The notes under the pieces were generated by a model. The model was not told the DNA's origin. It did no database searches and saw nothing but the letters and a program-made list of their open reading frames with translations. Of a DNA stretch of 64,000 bases, positions 1 to 9,241 are shown one piece after another. Source of the stretch: Dokdonella fugitiva (lineage in GTDB: Bacteria > Pseudomonadota > Gammaproteobacteria > Xanthomonadales > Rhodanobacteraceae); NCBI RefSeq assembly GCF_004342425.1, contig NZ_SLWQ01000001.1:582252-646251 (forward strand), read 5' to 3'. The position numbers and the translations under genes were made by a program. Every line of letters begins with the position of its first letter. Position 1 is the first letter of the stretch.

Positions 1-456
1 CGCCTGCTCGCGGACGGCCATGCGAACAAGCTGCCGCAGTTCATCGCCGAGCGCCTGCAGAAGCTCGACAGCATGATCGCGATGGTGCACGACGAAGGCT
101 TCGCGATGCCGGACGAAGACCGCCAGCGCGTGCTCGCCTGCCTCACCTACTTCGCGAACCCGCAGGACATCATCCCGGACAGCGTGCCGGTGCTCGGCTT
201 CCTCGACGACGCGATCATGATCGAGCTGTGCGTGAAGGAACTGCAGCACGAGATCGAGGCGTACGAGGATTTCGTCGCCTACCGCAAGCAGGAAGCCGCG
301 GCGCACGGCGTGGACCCGGCCTCGCTGAAGACGCAGCGCGTCGAGTGGGCCGAGGCGCGTCGCCTCGAACTGATCGACCGCATGCGCAAGCGTCGTGGCC
401 AGAGCTACCAGAGCTCGGGCGGCTGGAGGCCGGTGCTGTTCTCGTTCCGCGGCTGA
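1..456 (+). CDS. YkvA-like DUF1232 protein, 5' end outside the window
   Basis: The frame is open from the first base, so the start lies upstream and 151 C-terminal residues are visible. The stretch Y-F-x-N-P-x-D-I-I-P-D, followed about 8 residues later by G-F-L-D-D-A, is the hallmark of the DUF1232/YkvA family, small proteins often membrane-associated and of unknown biochemical role. The C-terminal tail after about residue 90 is charged and helical (many Arg/Glu/Gln). A GC-rich hairpin follows the stop. The family assignment is firm; the function is unknown. Confidence 0.8.
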   Translation, partial: RLLADGHANKLPQFIAERLQKLDSMIAMVHDEGFAMPDEDRQRVLACLTYFANPQDIIPDSVPVLGFLDDAIMIELCVKELQHEIEAYEDFVAYRKQEAAAHGVDPASLKTQRVEWAEARRLELIDRMRKRRGQSYQSSGGWRPVLFSFRG

Positions 457-478
457 GGCGCTCCGCCGCAGCATTCCG

Positions 479-501
479 AAGGGCCGCCTCGCGCGGCCCT
501 T
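479..501 (+). terminator. Hairpin downstream of the YkvA-like gene
   Basis: Perfect 9-bp stem AAGGGCCGC / GCGGCCCTT with a 5-base loop, 23 nt after the stop codon. The following bases (CGCATTCC) are not a clean T-run, so it may be a weak or Rho-assisted terminator. Confidence 0.5.
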
Positions 502-582
502 CGCATTCCGGGGAATGGCTGCTCGCTGCCTGCAGCCGCCATCGCCGCAGTGGAACCGCTCCGGCTCCGGTGGCCGCGACGC

Positions 583-1746
583 TCAGCCCTGCAGCGAAGC
601 GAGCAGGCTCGGGAACATCGCCATCGCGAACACGATCGCCGCGATCGGCAGGCCGAGCAGCAGGATGTTGATGAGCCATCCGTACCACGGCATCGGCGGC
701 CGCGCCGCCGGCATCGGCCGGCCCGGCTGCACGTCGCGGAACACGACGAGGGTCGCGGCCATGAGGTCGTGCAAGGCCTGCTTGCGCTCGGTGAATCCGG
801 CCATGAGGAAGCCGACGTAGAAGATCGCGCCGGAAACGATCTTGCCGAAATAACGCCCCGTCGCGCGACCGAAGCCGATGCGCTGGCCGAGTTCGTCGAC
901 GACCTTGAGGTCGAACGCGAGCTTGCCCGGCGTCGCCTGCATCGCGCTGCATTCGAACAGCGCGAAATACAGCCACTGGCCGAGGAACGCGAGCGCGGTG
1001 AACAGCAGTATCGAGCCGATCAGCGCCGGCAATGCCGCCGTCGGATCGCGCGCGCCGGTGAGGCTGCCGACCGCACCGAGCCCGATCACGACCTGCAACG
1101 CGCCCATCACGAGGCCGATCAGCAGGCCGTCGACGAGCGCGGCCGCGACCCGGCGCCAGAAACCCGCATGGATCGTTTCGCCCGCGGGCAAGCGCTGTGG
1201 CGCGTCCGCGGTCGGTGTCGCGACCGCAGCGAGGTTGTGGCCGTGGTCGGCCTTCGAGGTCGGCCGGTGCGCGCGCGTGGTGTCGCGCGAGGTGAACGCA
1301 TTCGCCTCGAATTCGGCCGCCGGCGGATCGGCCGGTGCAGCGGGGGCCGGCGTCGCAAGTTCCGCGTAGGGTCGCCATGCCGACGAACCGACCTCGGCGA
1401 CCGACAGGCGCGCCGGCCACAGGCCGCGCTCGATGCGGTCGTCGACGAATACGCGCGGCATCGGCCCGCGCGGCGTGTTGGCGAGCACGACGAACAGGTT
1501 CGGGCGGCCATCCGGCGCGCAGACTTCGGCTTCGGCGCCCAGCGCGGCGATCCCCGCCTGCAAGGTCTGCAACTTGCCCAGGTCGTCGCCCTGCTTGATC
1601 GCGAGCGGCGCACGCGCGACCAGCTGCGTGCGCAACTTGTCGAGGTCCATGCGGAAATACGCCGCGAGCGCGGGCCAGACGGCTTCTTCGGCATGGCCCG
1701 GCAGGACGTCGCCGGTGAGGACCAGCGCATAGGTGCTGTCTTCCAT
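583..1746 (-). CDS. RDD family membrane protein
   Basis: 387 residues. The first ~190 residues form a soluble region (a bacteriocin-like GDVLPGH start, then a proline/alanine-rich linker). From about residue 195 an RDD domain begins with G-F-W-R-R-V-x-A-x-x-V-D-G and continues through three hydrophobic segments, with the typical late motif Q-A-T-P-G-K-L. A fourth membrane segment lies at the C-terminus. RDD proteins are proposed transporters or antiporters, but the substrate cannot be read from sequence. The start MEDSTYAL is preferred because an AGCGAGGGA Shine-Dalgarno-like stretch lies just upstream; an ATG 7 codons earlier is possible. The gene sits alone between opposite or unrelated genes. 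Confidence 0.75.
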   Translation of the reverse strand: MEDSTYALVLTGDVLPGHAEEAVWPALAAYFRMDLDKLRTQLVARAPLAIKQGDDLGKLQTLQAGIAALGAEAEVCAPDGRPNLFVVLANTPRGPMPRVFVDDRIERGLWPARLSVAEVGSSAWRPYAELATPAPAAPADPPAAEFEANAFTSRDTTRAHRPTSKADHGHNLAAVATPTADAPQRLPAGETIHAGFWRRVAAALVDGLLIGLVMGALQVVIGLGAVGSLTGARDPTAALPALIGSILLFTALAFLGQWLYFALFECSAMQATPGKLAFDLKVVDELGQRIGFGRATGRYFGKIVSGAIFYVGFLMAGFTERKQALHDLMAATLVVFRDVQPGRPMPAARPPMPWYGWLINILLLGLPIAAIVFAMAMFPSLLASLQG

Positions 1747-1807
1747 CGAATCCCTCGCTTGCTGCACGAGCGCTCATCGTCCACGGACGACCGCGCCGGG
1801 CCCCAGT

Positions 1808-3094
1808 CTAAGGCCGTTCGAGGATCGCCGTGACACCCATGCCGCCGGCGGTGCAGATCGAGATGAGGCCTCGGCCGCGCCCCTTCTGCTCGAGCAGCTT
1901 GGCGAGCGTGGCGACGATGCGTGCGCCGGTCGCGGCGAACGGATGGCCGGCGGCGAGGCTCGAACCATTCACGTTCAGCTTGGCCGGATCGATCGAACCC
2001 AGCGGCCGGTCGAGGCCGAGGCGGTCGCGGCAGTAGTCGGGCGATTCCCATGCGCGCAGCGTGCACAGTACCTGCGCGGCGAACGCCTCGTGGATCTCGT
2101 AGAAGTCGAAGTCCTGCAGGCCGAGGCCCGCCGCGGCGAGCATGCGCGGCACGGCGATCGTCGGCGCCATCAGCAGGCCTTCGCCGCGCACGAAGTCGAC
2201 CGCCGCGACCTGCGCATGGGTGAGGTAGGCCTGCACCGGCAGGCCGCGCGCGGCAGCCCATTCGTCACTGGCGATGAGGACGGCCGCGCTGCCGTCGGAC
2301 AGCGCGGTCGAATTGCCGGCGGTCAGCGTGCCGTGGCCGGAGGTCTTGTCGAACGCCGGCTTGAGCGCGGCGAGCTTCTCCAGCGACGTGTCCGGGCGCA
2401 GGATGTTGTCGCGCTCGACGCCGCGGAACGGCACGACGAGGTCCTTGAAGAAGCCGCGTTCGTAGGCGGCCGCGAGCTTCTGGTGGCTGGCGAGCGTGAG
2501 GCGGTCCTGCTCCTCGCGGCCGATGTTCCACTCGCGCGCCATGAGCTCGCAGTGTTCGCCCATCGACTTGCCCGTGCGCGGCTCGGCCACCCCGGGAAAC
2601 GACGGCTTGAGGTCGCCGAACGAGAAGCCCTTGAAGGCGACCTTCGCCTTGTCGGCCGGCGTCTTCGCCCGATTGACCGCGAGCAGGCGCTGCTGCAGCG
2701 CACGCGAATAGACGATCGGCACGTCGCTGGTGGTATCGGCGCCGCCGGCGATGCCCGCCTCGATCTGCCCGCTCGCGATCTTCTGCGCGATCAGGATCGC
2801 GTTGTCGAGCGAGGTGCCGCACGCGCGCGCGGTGGTGAGCCCCGGCGTGGTCGGCGCGAGCCCGGACGAAAGGGTCGCTTCGCGCGCGAGGTTCCAGTCC
2901 GACGCGTGCTTGATCACCGAACCATAGGCGACCTCCCCGAGTTCGACGCCGTGCAGGCCGAAGCGTTCGACCAGCGCGCCGAGCGTCTTGACCGCCATGC
3001 CGAAGTTGCCGACTTCGGCATACGCCGTGTTGTTGCGGCAGAACGGGATGCGGACACCTCCGATGATGCCTGCGCGCCCCATGGGGGAATTCAT
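1808..3094 (-). CDS. Acetyl-CoA C-acyltransferase, FadI-like thiolase
   Basis: 428 residues, normal thiolase length. The nucleophilic cysteine is C92 in T-A-R-A-C-G-T-S. The second active-site block is E-I-H-E-A-F-A, then N-G-S-S-L-A-A-G-H-P, and the third is C414-T-A-G-G-M-G near the C-terminus, so all catalytic residues are present. The length and the S-x-x-x-A-G-H-P version resemble FadI-type beta-ketothiolases more than short-chain acetoacetyl-CoA thiolases. It would cleave 3-ketoacyl-CoA in beta-oxidation. No fadJ partner lies here. It is the last gene of the four-gene operon, with an ATGA overlap (3091-3094) to the upstream acyltransferase. Confidence 0.88.
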   Translation of the reverse strand: MNSPMGRAGIIGGVRIPFCRNNTAYAEVGNFGMAVKTLGALVERFGLHGVELGEVAYGSVIKHASDWNLAREATLSSGLAPTTPGLTTARACGTSLDNAILIAQKIASGQIEAGIAGGADTTSDVPIVYSRALQQRLLAVNRAKTPADKAKVAFKGFSFGDLKPSFPGVAEPRTGKSMGEHCELMAREWNIGREEQDRLTLASHQKLAAAYERGFFKDLVVPFRGVERDNILRPDTSLEKLAALKPAFDKTSGHGTLTAGNSTALSDGSAAVLIASDEWAAARGLPVQAYLTHAQVAAVDFVRGEGLLMAPTIAVPRMLAAAGLGLQDFDFYEIHEAFAAQVLCTLRAWESPDYCRDRLGLDRPLGSIDPAKLNVNGSSLAAGHPFAATGARIVATLAKLLEQKGRGRGLISICTAGGMGVTAILERP

Positions 3095-4050
3095 GCCAAA
3101 AACCCTGTCGCCGGTTCCGAAGGGGCTAGCCTAACCCCTGCATCCACATTTGAGAACGTGCCCGTCGCGGTGCACCGCGGCGCATCCTGCAGCCAGTCGC
3201 GCCATTCGCGCCAGAACATCCATGCCGCCGGCTGCGCGCGAACCAGCCGCTCGAGGTCGGCCGCCAACGCCGCCAGCGCCGGCCCGATCGGCTCGGGCGC
3301 GCGCGGCGCGCCGATCACCAGGCGACGCCGGCCGGTCGTGAAATCGATCTCGACCCAGCACGGGACGATCGGCACCCCGGCGTCGGCGGCCAGTCGCAGC
3401 AGGCCGTCGGGCAGGCTGGCCTCCCGGCCGAGCAGCGGGACCGCATGCTGGCCACGCGGCGCGAGACGCGGCGGCACGTCGACGAGGCCGACCACCGACG
3501 TGCCGCGCGCGAGCGTGTCGAGCAGGACCTCGCGCACGCCCGGACGGCATACGACGGGCTCGCCGCCGAGCCGTTCGACTTCGGCCAGCCGGACGCGGCC
3601 GTAGCGCCCCAGCAGCGGCCGCGCGCGGAAGGCGTCGGCGTCGAAGCGACCGGAGAGGAAACGGTTGCGATGGCCGGCCTGGCGCAGCGAACGGCAGATG
3701 CACAAGCCGGTACCGTAGTGGAACGTGAGTACGACGAACGGGCCCTGCCGCGGCCAGGCGCCATCGATCTCGAACGCATCCGGCCACCAGTCGAGCCCGT
3801 GCCGGCGCGACAGGTGCAGGTCCGCGATGTCGAGCAGCCAGGTCAGGCGCACGTTTCGCTCGAAGCTGGCAGCGTCGCCGACCGGCACGAACTCGGCCGC
3901 TATCGCCGCCGCAGCCACGGCATCGGCATACAACCCGGGTCGCGCGGCGAGACGTCGCCAGAGCCCCCACGCGCGCGGCCACGGCAATCGGCCCGGCAGC
4001 GCGGGCACGAGGGACAGTTGCCACGCGTCGTGCAATGCGTGCCGCAGCAT
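3091..4050 (-). CDS. LpxL/HtrB-like acyltransferase, acidic residue of active-site motif not conserved
   Basis: 319 residues with the layout of the lipid A biosynthesis acyltransferase family: W-L-L-D-I-A-D-L in the N-terminal third, the catalytic-motif region F-V-V-L-T-F-H-Y-G-T-G-L, then a late V-P-I-V-P-C-W-V-E segment and M-F-W-R-E-W near the C-terminus. Active members have His-x4-Glu/Asp; here the histidine is followed at +5 by Leu, so either the acid has moved or activity differs. The start MLRHALHD is chosen because the frame upstream reads as antisense-like Arg-rich sequence and this ATG lies 14 nt after the GNAT stop. The stop overlaps the thiolase start (ATGA). It may act on a lipid other than lipid A. 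Confidence 0.7.
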   Translation of the reverse strand: MLRHALHDAWQLSLVPALPGRLPWPRAWGLWRRLAARPGLYADAVAAAAIAAEFVPVGDAASFERNVRLTWLLDIADLHLSRRHGLDWWPDAFEIDGAWPRQGPFVVLTFHYGTGLCICRSLRQAGHRNRFLSGRFDADAFRARPLLGRYGRVRLAEVERLGGEPVVCRPGVREVLLDTLARGTSVVGLVDVPPRLAPRGQHAVPLLGREASLPDGLLRLAADAGVPIVPCWVEIDFTTGRRRLVIGAPRAPEPIGPALAALAADLERLVRAQPAAWMFWREWRDWLQDAPRCTATGTFSNVDAGVRLAPSEPATGFLA

Positions 4051-4064
4051 CGGCCACCACGGTC

Positions 4065-4556
4065 TCACCGCTCGTCCCGCCCGCGCGCGGCCTCGCGCTC
4101 GTAGAGCCGGTATGCGGTCTCGTGCATGCCGATCGCGGCGTAGGTTGCCAGCGCGCGCACGTTGTCGCGCTCGACGTACAGGCGCAGGCCGACCACGCCC
4201 GGCGTCGCCGCCGCACGCCGCGCGACCTCGCCGTGCAGCGTGCGGAACACGCCGCCGCGCCGCGCCGAGGGCAGCACGTAGACGCTCTGCAGCCACCACC
4301 AGTCGCCGTCGCGCCAGTCGCTCCACTCGCGCGTGACGAGCAGGCAGCCGAGCGCCTCGCCAGCGCGCTCGGCGACCAGGTAGAAGCCGCGCGCGGGCGA
4401 CTCGAGCACGGCGGCGACGCCGCGCTCGAGCACCTCGCGCGAGAGCGCCTTGCCCTCGGTCTCGCGCGCCATCGCGAGGTTGGCTTCGACGATGAACGCG
4501 AGGTCGGATGCCACCGCGTCGCGCACGCGCGGCGCGCCGAGGGTGCCGGTATTCAT
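4065..4556 (-). CDS. GNAT family N-acetyltransferase
   Basis: 163 residues. The GNAT core is visible: N-terminal R-x-A-V-A-S-D-L-A-F-I (beta1-alpha1), the beta4 strand W-W-L-Q-S-V-Y-V, the acetyl-CoA loop R-R-G-G-V-F-R-T-L (a variant of R/Q-x-x-G-x-G/A), and the late L-Y-V-E-R-D-N-V-R-A-L-A-T-Y motif typical of the family. The substrate is unknown. It overlaps the upstream methyltransferase stop by 4 nt (ATGA at 4553-4556) and is followed after 14 nt by the acyltransferase, so the genes are almost certainly co-transcribed. Confidence 0.82.
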   Translation of the reverse strand: MNTGTLGAPRVRDAVASDLAFIVEANLAMARETEGKALSREVLERGVAAVLESPARGFYLVAERAGEALGCLLVTREWSDWRDGDWWWLQSVYVLPSARRGGVFRTLHGEVARRAAATPGVVGLRLYVERDNVRALATYAAIGMHETAYRLYEREAARGRDER

Positions 4557-5767
4557 CGCTTGCGGTTCCACGCCGACACGTACAGCTCCCCCACCGCGAG
4601 GTCGACGAACGAATACGACTGCAGTTCCGCCGTGTAATCGACGCGGTCGTGCGTGCGCAGCGCGACGCGCCACGGCTCGAACCCGAGTTCGCGCAGCTCG
4701 CGCTCGAACCCGCCGACGGTGATCGGATTGAGCTCGGTGAACCATTGCCAGTACTGCGCGGGCGTGGCCACGTCGCCGCTGCGATCCATGCGGTCCGGCT
4801 CGCCGGCGAGCACGCGCTCGCGCAGCCATTCGCGTGAACGCTTGAGGTGCACGTACGGCTCCTCGCGAGCGAACGGGAATTCGCCGAGATGGTTGCCGAC
4901 GTCGGAATAGAACAGGCCCGGATGCGCCATCAGCAGGCCGCCGGGACGCAGCACGCGACGGATCTCGCGCAGGGCCTGCGCGTAGCCGCCGACGATGTGT
5001 TCCAGCGAGCCCCACGAGATCACGACGTCGAAGCGGTCGTCCTCGAACGGGATTTCGTTCGCGCTCGCGGGCAGGAAGCGCAGCGACGGGGGCACGACCG
5101 ATGCCGGCAGCGCGGTGCCGGCGAGCACTTCGCCGAGCCGTTCGTAACCGCGGAACGGATCGATGCCGACGAGCTCCTGCGGACGCCAGCGCAGCGCGAT
5201 GCCGAGGTCGGTGATGCCGTCACCGCAGCCGACGTCGAGGATGCGCCCGCGCAGCAGCGGCGAATCGCCGAGCAGGTAGCTCGCGGTCGTGCGCGCGGCA
5301 TGGTCGAAGTGCTTGAAGAACCAGTCGCCACCGCCACGCCGCCAGGACAGGCGGTCGAGCGGGACCGTGCCGGGCAGGCTGCGCAGCTGCCAGGCCAGCG
5401 TCGCCGACGGATCCGCGGCGGCGGCGTCCACCTCGAACGCGATGCGCGCCGCGCCCGACTTCACCCGTGCGCCGGCGTCGCGATGCCAGAGGGCTACGTG
5501 CGCGTCGTAGCGTCCCGCCGGCAGCGGCATGCGCGGCGCGAGGGCGTGCACCTCGTAATGGCCGCGCGGCAGCCAGCTCACGTCCCAGCCTGCGGCCGCA
5601 AGCTGCGCCTTCAGGCGCGGCGAGCCGGTCGACGCGTCCTCGATGTCGAGCGACACGTCGACGTCGAACGCCACGTCGGCATCGACCTCGAAGCGGATCG
5701 TGAACGCGATCGGCGCGTCGGCCGTCGGCGCCGTCAGCGCCGCGTGGATCAGGGCAAGCTCGGGCAT
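4553..5767 (-). CDS. SAM-dependent methyltransferase with an N-terminal Wzt-C-like beta domain
   Basis: 404 residues. Residues ~1-125 are beta-rich with P-R-G-H-Y-E-V and L-P-A-G-R-Y-D-A-H-V-A-L-W, which resembles the carbohydrate-binding C-terminal domain of Wzt-type O-antigen transporters. Residues ~165-400 are a class I methyltransferase: motif I I-L-D-V-G-C-G-D-G, an acidic motif II I-D-P-F, F-D-V-V-I-S-W-G-S-L-E-H, and R-V-L-R-P-G-G. A role in modifying a sugar or lipid-linked glycan is plausible but inferred. It is first in the operon with the GNAT, LpxL-like and thiolase genes, so the product may belong to cell-envelope lipid or glycan chemistry. The start MPELAL is preferred over an ATG four codons earlier. 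Confidence 0.75.
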   Translation of the reverse strand: MPELALIHAALTAPTADAPIAFTIRFEVDADVAFDVDVSLDIEDASTGSPRLKAQLAAAGWDVSWLPRGHYEVHALAPRMPLPAGRYDAHVALWHRDAGARVKSGAARIAFEVDAAAADPSATLAWQLRSLPGTVPLDRLSWRRGGGDWFFKHFDHAARTTASYLLGDSPLLRGRILDVGCGDGITDLGIALRWRPQELVGIDPFRGYERLGEVLAGTALPASVVPPSLRFLPASANEIPFEDDRFDVVISWGSLEHIVGGYAQALREIRRVLRPGGLLMAHPGLFYSDVGNHLGEFPFAREEPYVHLKRSREWLRERVLAGEPDRMDRSGDVATPAQYWQWFTELNPITVGGFERELRELGFEPWRVALRTHDRVDYTAELQSYSFVDLAVGELYVSAWNRKR

Positions 5768-5809
5768 GCGCAATCGCAACCGGGAAACCCGCGCATGGTA
5801 GCAGGCGGC

Positions 5810-7207
<1,398 letters not shown>

Positions 7208-7220
7208 GGCAACCACGCGC

Positions 7221-8249
7221 TCATTCGCTCACCGGCAGCAGCAGGCTGAACACGGTCGACCCGGGCCGGCTCGCGTGGCCGAGGTCGCCGCCGTGCTCGC
7301 GCGCGATCTCGCGCGCGAGCGCGAGGCCGAGCCCGCTGCCGTCGGGCCGACCGGAAACGAGCGGTTCGTAAAGCGTGTCCGCGAGCGCGGCCGGCACCCC
7401 GCAGCCGTCGTCGACGACGTCGATGCGCGCGGCGAGGCGCGCGACGCGCTCGCCGATGCGCACGGCATGCTCGGCGCGCGTGCGCAGCACGAGTTCGCGC
7501 GCGCCGGCTTCGAGCGCGTTGCGCACGAGGTTGAGCAATGCCTGCAGCAGGCGGTCGGCGTCGACGCGCACGGCCGGCAGGCTCGGGTCGTAGTCGCGGC
7601 GAAGGCGCAGCGGCGCGTCGGCGCCCGCGGTCGCCAGCGCGGCGACGCGCTCGACGATCTCGTGCACGTTGGCGAGCGCGAGGCGCGGCTTCGCGCCCGC
7701 ATGCAACAGGCGCCCGGACAGCGCCGCGAGGCGATCGACTTCGGCGACGATCAGTCCGGCGAGTTCGCGCTCGTCGGCATCGAGGCGGCGATGCAGCAGT
7801 TGCGCCGCGCCACGCATGCCCGCGAGCGGCCCGCGCACCTCGTGGGCGAAGCCGCGCAGGGATTCGGACAGCCGCGTCGCCGTCGCCGGTTCCGCTGCCA
7901 CCGGCAGCACTTCGAGCAGGAGCACCTGCGCATCGAGCGGCGTCAACGCGAGGTCGGCACCGCGATCGCCGATCGCGGTGCGCACGCGCGCCTCGCGCAG
8001 CCAGACGCGCCGCTGTTCGACGAACGCGCGCTCGGCCGCATCGCTGAGGCGCGGCGGTCGCGCATCGAGCAGGGCCAGCTGCTCGCCGCGCCACGCGCGT
8101 GCGACGGCGCCGCCGAACCAGTCGCGCAAGGCGGGATTGGCGGCGAGCAGGACGTGCCCGCGCGCGATCAGCGCCATCGGCGTCGCCGAATGCTCGGAGA
8201 GTGGCCAGGCAGCCGGCGCAGGCACCGTGATAGCGGGCTCGGGAAACAT
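7221..8249 (-). CDS. ntrB: Nitrogen sensor histidine kinase NtrB
   Basis: 342 residues. It has a PAS-like N-terminal region (~20-115), the phosphoacceptor H-box G-F-A-H-E-V-R-G-P-L-A-G, the N-box N-L-V-R-N-A-L-E-A, then D-D-G-C-G-V and G-S-G-L-G-L-A ATP-lid motifs. There is no membrane segment, as expected for cytosolic NtrB, which phosphorylates or dephosphorylates NtrC under PII control. The start at 8249 (MFPEPAI) is chosen because a TACAAT hexamer ends exactly 6 nt upstream, predicting a leaderless mRNA; an in-frame ATG at 8267 would lie inside the promoter. A near-perfect NtrC operator overlaps this promoter, suggesting autoregulation. Confidence 0.9.
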   Translation of the reverse strand: MFPEPAITVPAPAAWPLSEHSATPMALIARGHVLLAANPALRDWFGGAVARAWRGEQLALLDARPPRLSDAAERAFVEQRRVWLREARVRTAIGDRGADLALTPLDAQVLLLEVLPVAAEPATATRLSESLRGFAHEVRGPLAGMRGAAQLLHRRLDADERELAGLIVAEVDRLAALSGRLLHAGAKPRLALANVHEIVERVAALATAGADAPLRLRRDYDPSLPAVRVDADRLLQALLNLVRNALEAGARELVLRTRAEHAVRIGERVARLAARIDVVDDGCGVPAALADTLYEPLVSGRPDGSGLGLALAREIAREHGGDLGHASRPGSTVFSLLLPVSE

Positions 8250-8266
8250 TGCACCATTGTAGTGCA
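8250..8266 (-). promoter_or_regulatory. NtrC operator overlapping the ntrB promoter
   Basis: TGCACCATTGTAGTGCA matches the known NtrC consensus TGCACYA-N3-TRGTGCA at every specified position. On the minus strand it contains TACAAT (8256-8261), a -10-like hexamer whose spacing places the transcript start at the ntrB ATG. NtrC binding here would block that promoter, as described for the glnL promoter of enteric bacteria. The match is seen in sequence; the repressor role is inferred. Confidence 0.8.
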
Positions 8267-8414
8267 TCGCCTCGGCAGCGCCAGGCTGAATCGAAGCCAC
8301 ACTGAAAATCGCGTTATTCACTCGATGGTTAGCACGGTCGACCTACCGTCGTTCGCACGACCCGCCGGGATCGTCGCGCCGCTTGCATGGCGCGCCATCG
8401 AAAGGAGGTACCCC

Positions 8415-8768
8415 ATGAATACGCAGACTTTCCGTATGTCGACCCTCGCGCTCGCGACGCTGCTGAGTTTCGGCGGCGCCAGCCTTGCCGCCGCGGCCGA
8501 AGCGGCGGCGGCCCCGAACAACAACGAGACCGCGAACAAGTCCGACCAGCCGATCACGGACACCTGGATCACCACCAAGGTGAAGTCGGAACTGGCCACC
8601 ACCGACGGCGTGAAGAGCATGGACATCGACGTCAAGACGGTCGACGGCAATGTCACCCTGACCGGCGTGCTCGCCAACGACGTCGCGGTGCAGAAGGCCG
8701 TTGCGGCCGCCAAGAGCGTGAAGGGCGTGAAGAACGTCGACTCGAGCGGCCTCAAGTCGCACAACTGA
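8415..8768 (+). CDS. Periplasmic BON-domain protein
   Basis: 117 residues. It has a signal peptide (M-N-T-Q-T-F-R..., hydrophobic core, A-A-A-A-E cleavage region ~28), then one BON domain (~45-115) with T-D-T-W-I-T-T-K-V-K-S-E-L, D-G-N-V-T-L-T-G-V-L and V-K-G-V-K-N-V-D. Family members (OsmY-like) are periplasmic, stress-induced and may bind phospholipid. A very strong AAAGGAGGT ribosome site sits at 8401-8409, 5 nt from the ATG. It is followed after 39 nt by a csbD-like gene and a shared terminator, consistent with a general-stress transcription unit. Confidence 0.87.
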   Translation: MNTQTFRMSTLALATLLSFGGASLAAAAEAAAAPNNNETANKSDQPITDTWITTKVKSELATTDGVKSMDIDVKTVDGNVTLTGVLANDVAVQKAVAAAKSVKGVKNVDSSGLKSHN

Positions 8769-8807
8769 CGCTCGCGCACGGATTCCAGTGACCAACGGAG
8801 ATACGCA

Positions 8808-9005
8808 ATGAACGAAGACAGGATCAAGGGCCAGTGGAAGCAGCTCGCCGGCAAGCTCAAGGCGAAATGGGGCAAGCTGACCGACGACGACCTGCAGGTC
8901 GCCGAAGGCAACAGCGAGTACCTCGCCGGCCGCATCCAGGAACGCTACGGCATCGCCAGGGACGAGGCGGAGCGGCAGATCCGCGAGTTCGATCGCACGC
9001 TGTAA
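8808..9005 (+). CDS. CsbD family stress protein
   Basis: 65 residues, highly charged, beginning M-N-E-D-R-I-K-G-Q-W-K-Q-L and containing K-x-K-W-G-K-L-T-D-D-D-L and the closing R-Q-I-R-E-F-D, the full CsbD signature. These small soluble proteins are induced by general stress and have no known enzymatic function. AACGGAG lies upstream as the ribosome site. A strong terminator follows 34 nt after the stop. Confidence 0.92.
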   Translation: MNEDRIKGQWKQLAGKLKAKWGKLTDDDLQVAEGNSEYLAGRIQERYGIARDEAERQIREFDRTL

Positions 9006-9039
9006 GCACACCCCGCAGGGACCGACGCAGGGAAGCATG

Positions 9040-9071
9040 AAGGAGGGCGGCGCTCGCGTCGCCCTCCTTTT
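9040..9071 (+). terminator. Intrinsic terminator after bon-csbD
   Basis: Perfect 10-bp stem AAGGAGGGCG / CGCCCTCCTT with a 10-base loop, followed by TT(TT)G. Orientation and distance fit the end of the csbD transcript. Confidence 0.85.
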
Positions 9072-9098
9072 GTTGGCACAGCCAGCGCACCGGTAGGG

Positions 9099-9131
9099 GT
9101 GCGCCGGTCCCGGCTTTCACCGGGGGCGCAC
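9099..9131. repeat. Hairpin in the csbD-glnA interval
   Basis: GTGCGCC and GGCGCAC pair across a 19-base loop that contains a smaller CCCGG...CCGGG pairing similar to the REP-like elements elsewhere in the window. It lies between two plus-strand terminator-like hairpins. No start codon with a convincing ORF is present. Confidence 0.4.
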
Positions 9132-9190
9132 TGGTTGCGTACCGCGGCACGCCGAGAGCGCCGACAGCACGCGCGCTGCTTGCTCTTCTG

Positions 9191-9227
9191 GCGCACCCGC
9201 GCGGCATCACCGCGCGGGGCGCTTTTT
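9191..9227 (+). terminator. Second plus-strand terminator, 14 nt before the glnA stop
   Basis: GCGC-A-CCCGCGCGG / CCGCGCGGG-GCGC stem with a CATCA loop, followed immediately by TTTTT. The T-run is on the plus strand, so it would end a transcript reading towards the 3' end of glnA. As csbD already has its own terminator at 9040-9071, this could end a separate small transcript or protect glnA from read-through. Confidence 0.65.
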
Positions 9228-9241
9228 CGCGGCGCAGCGGC

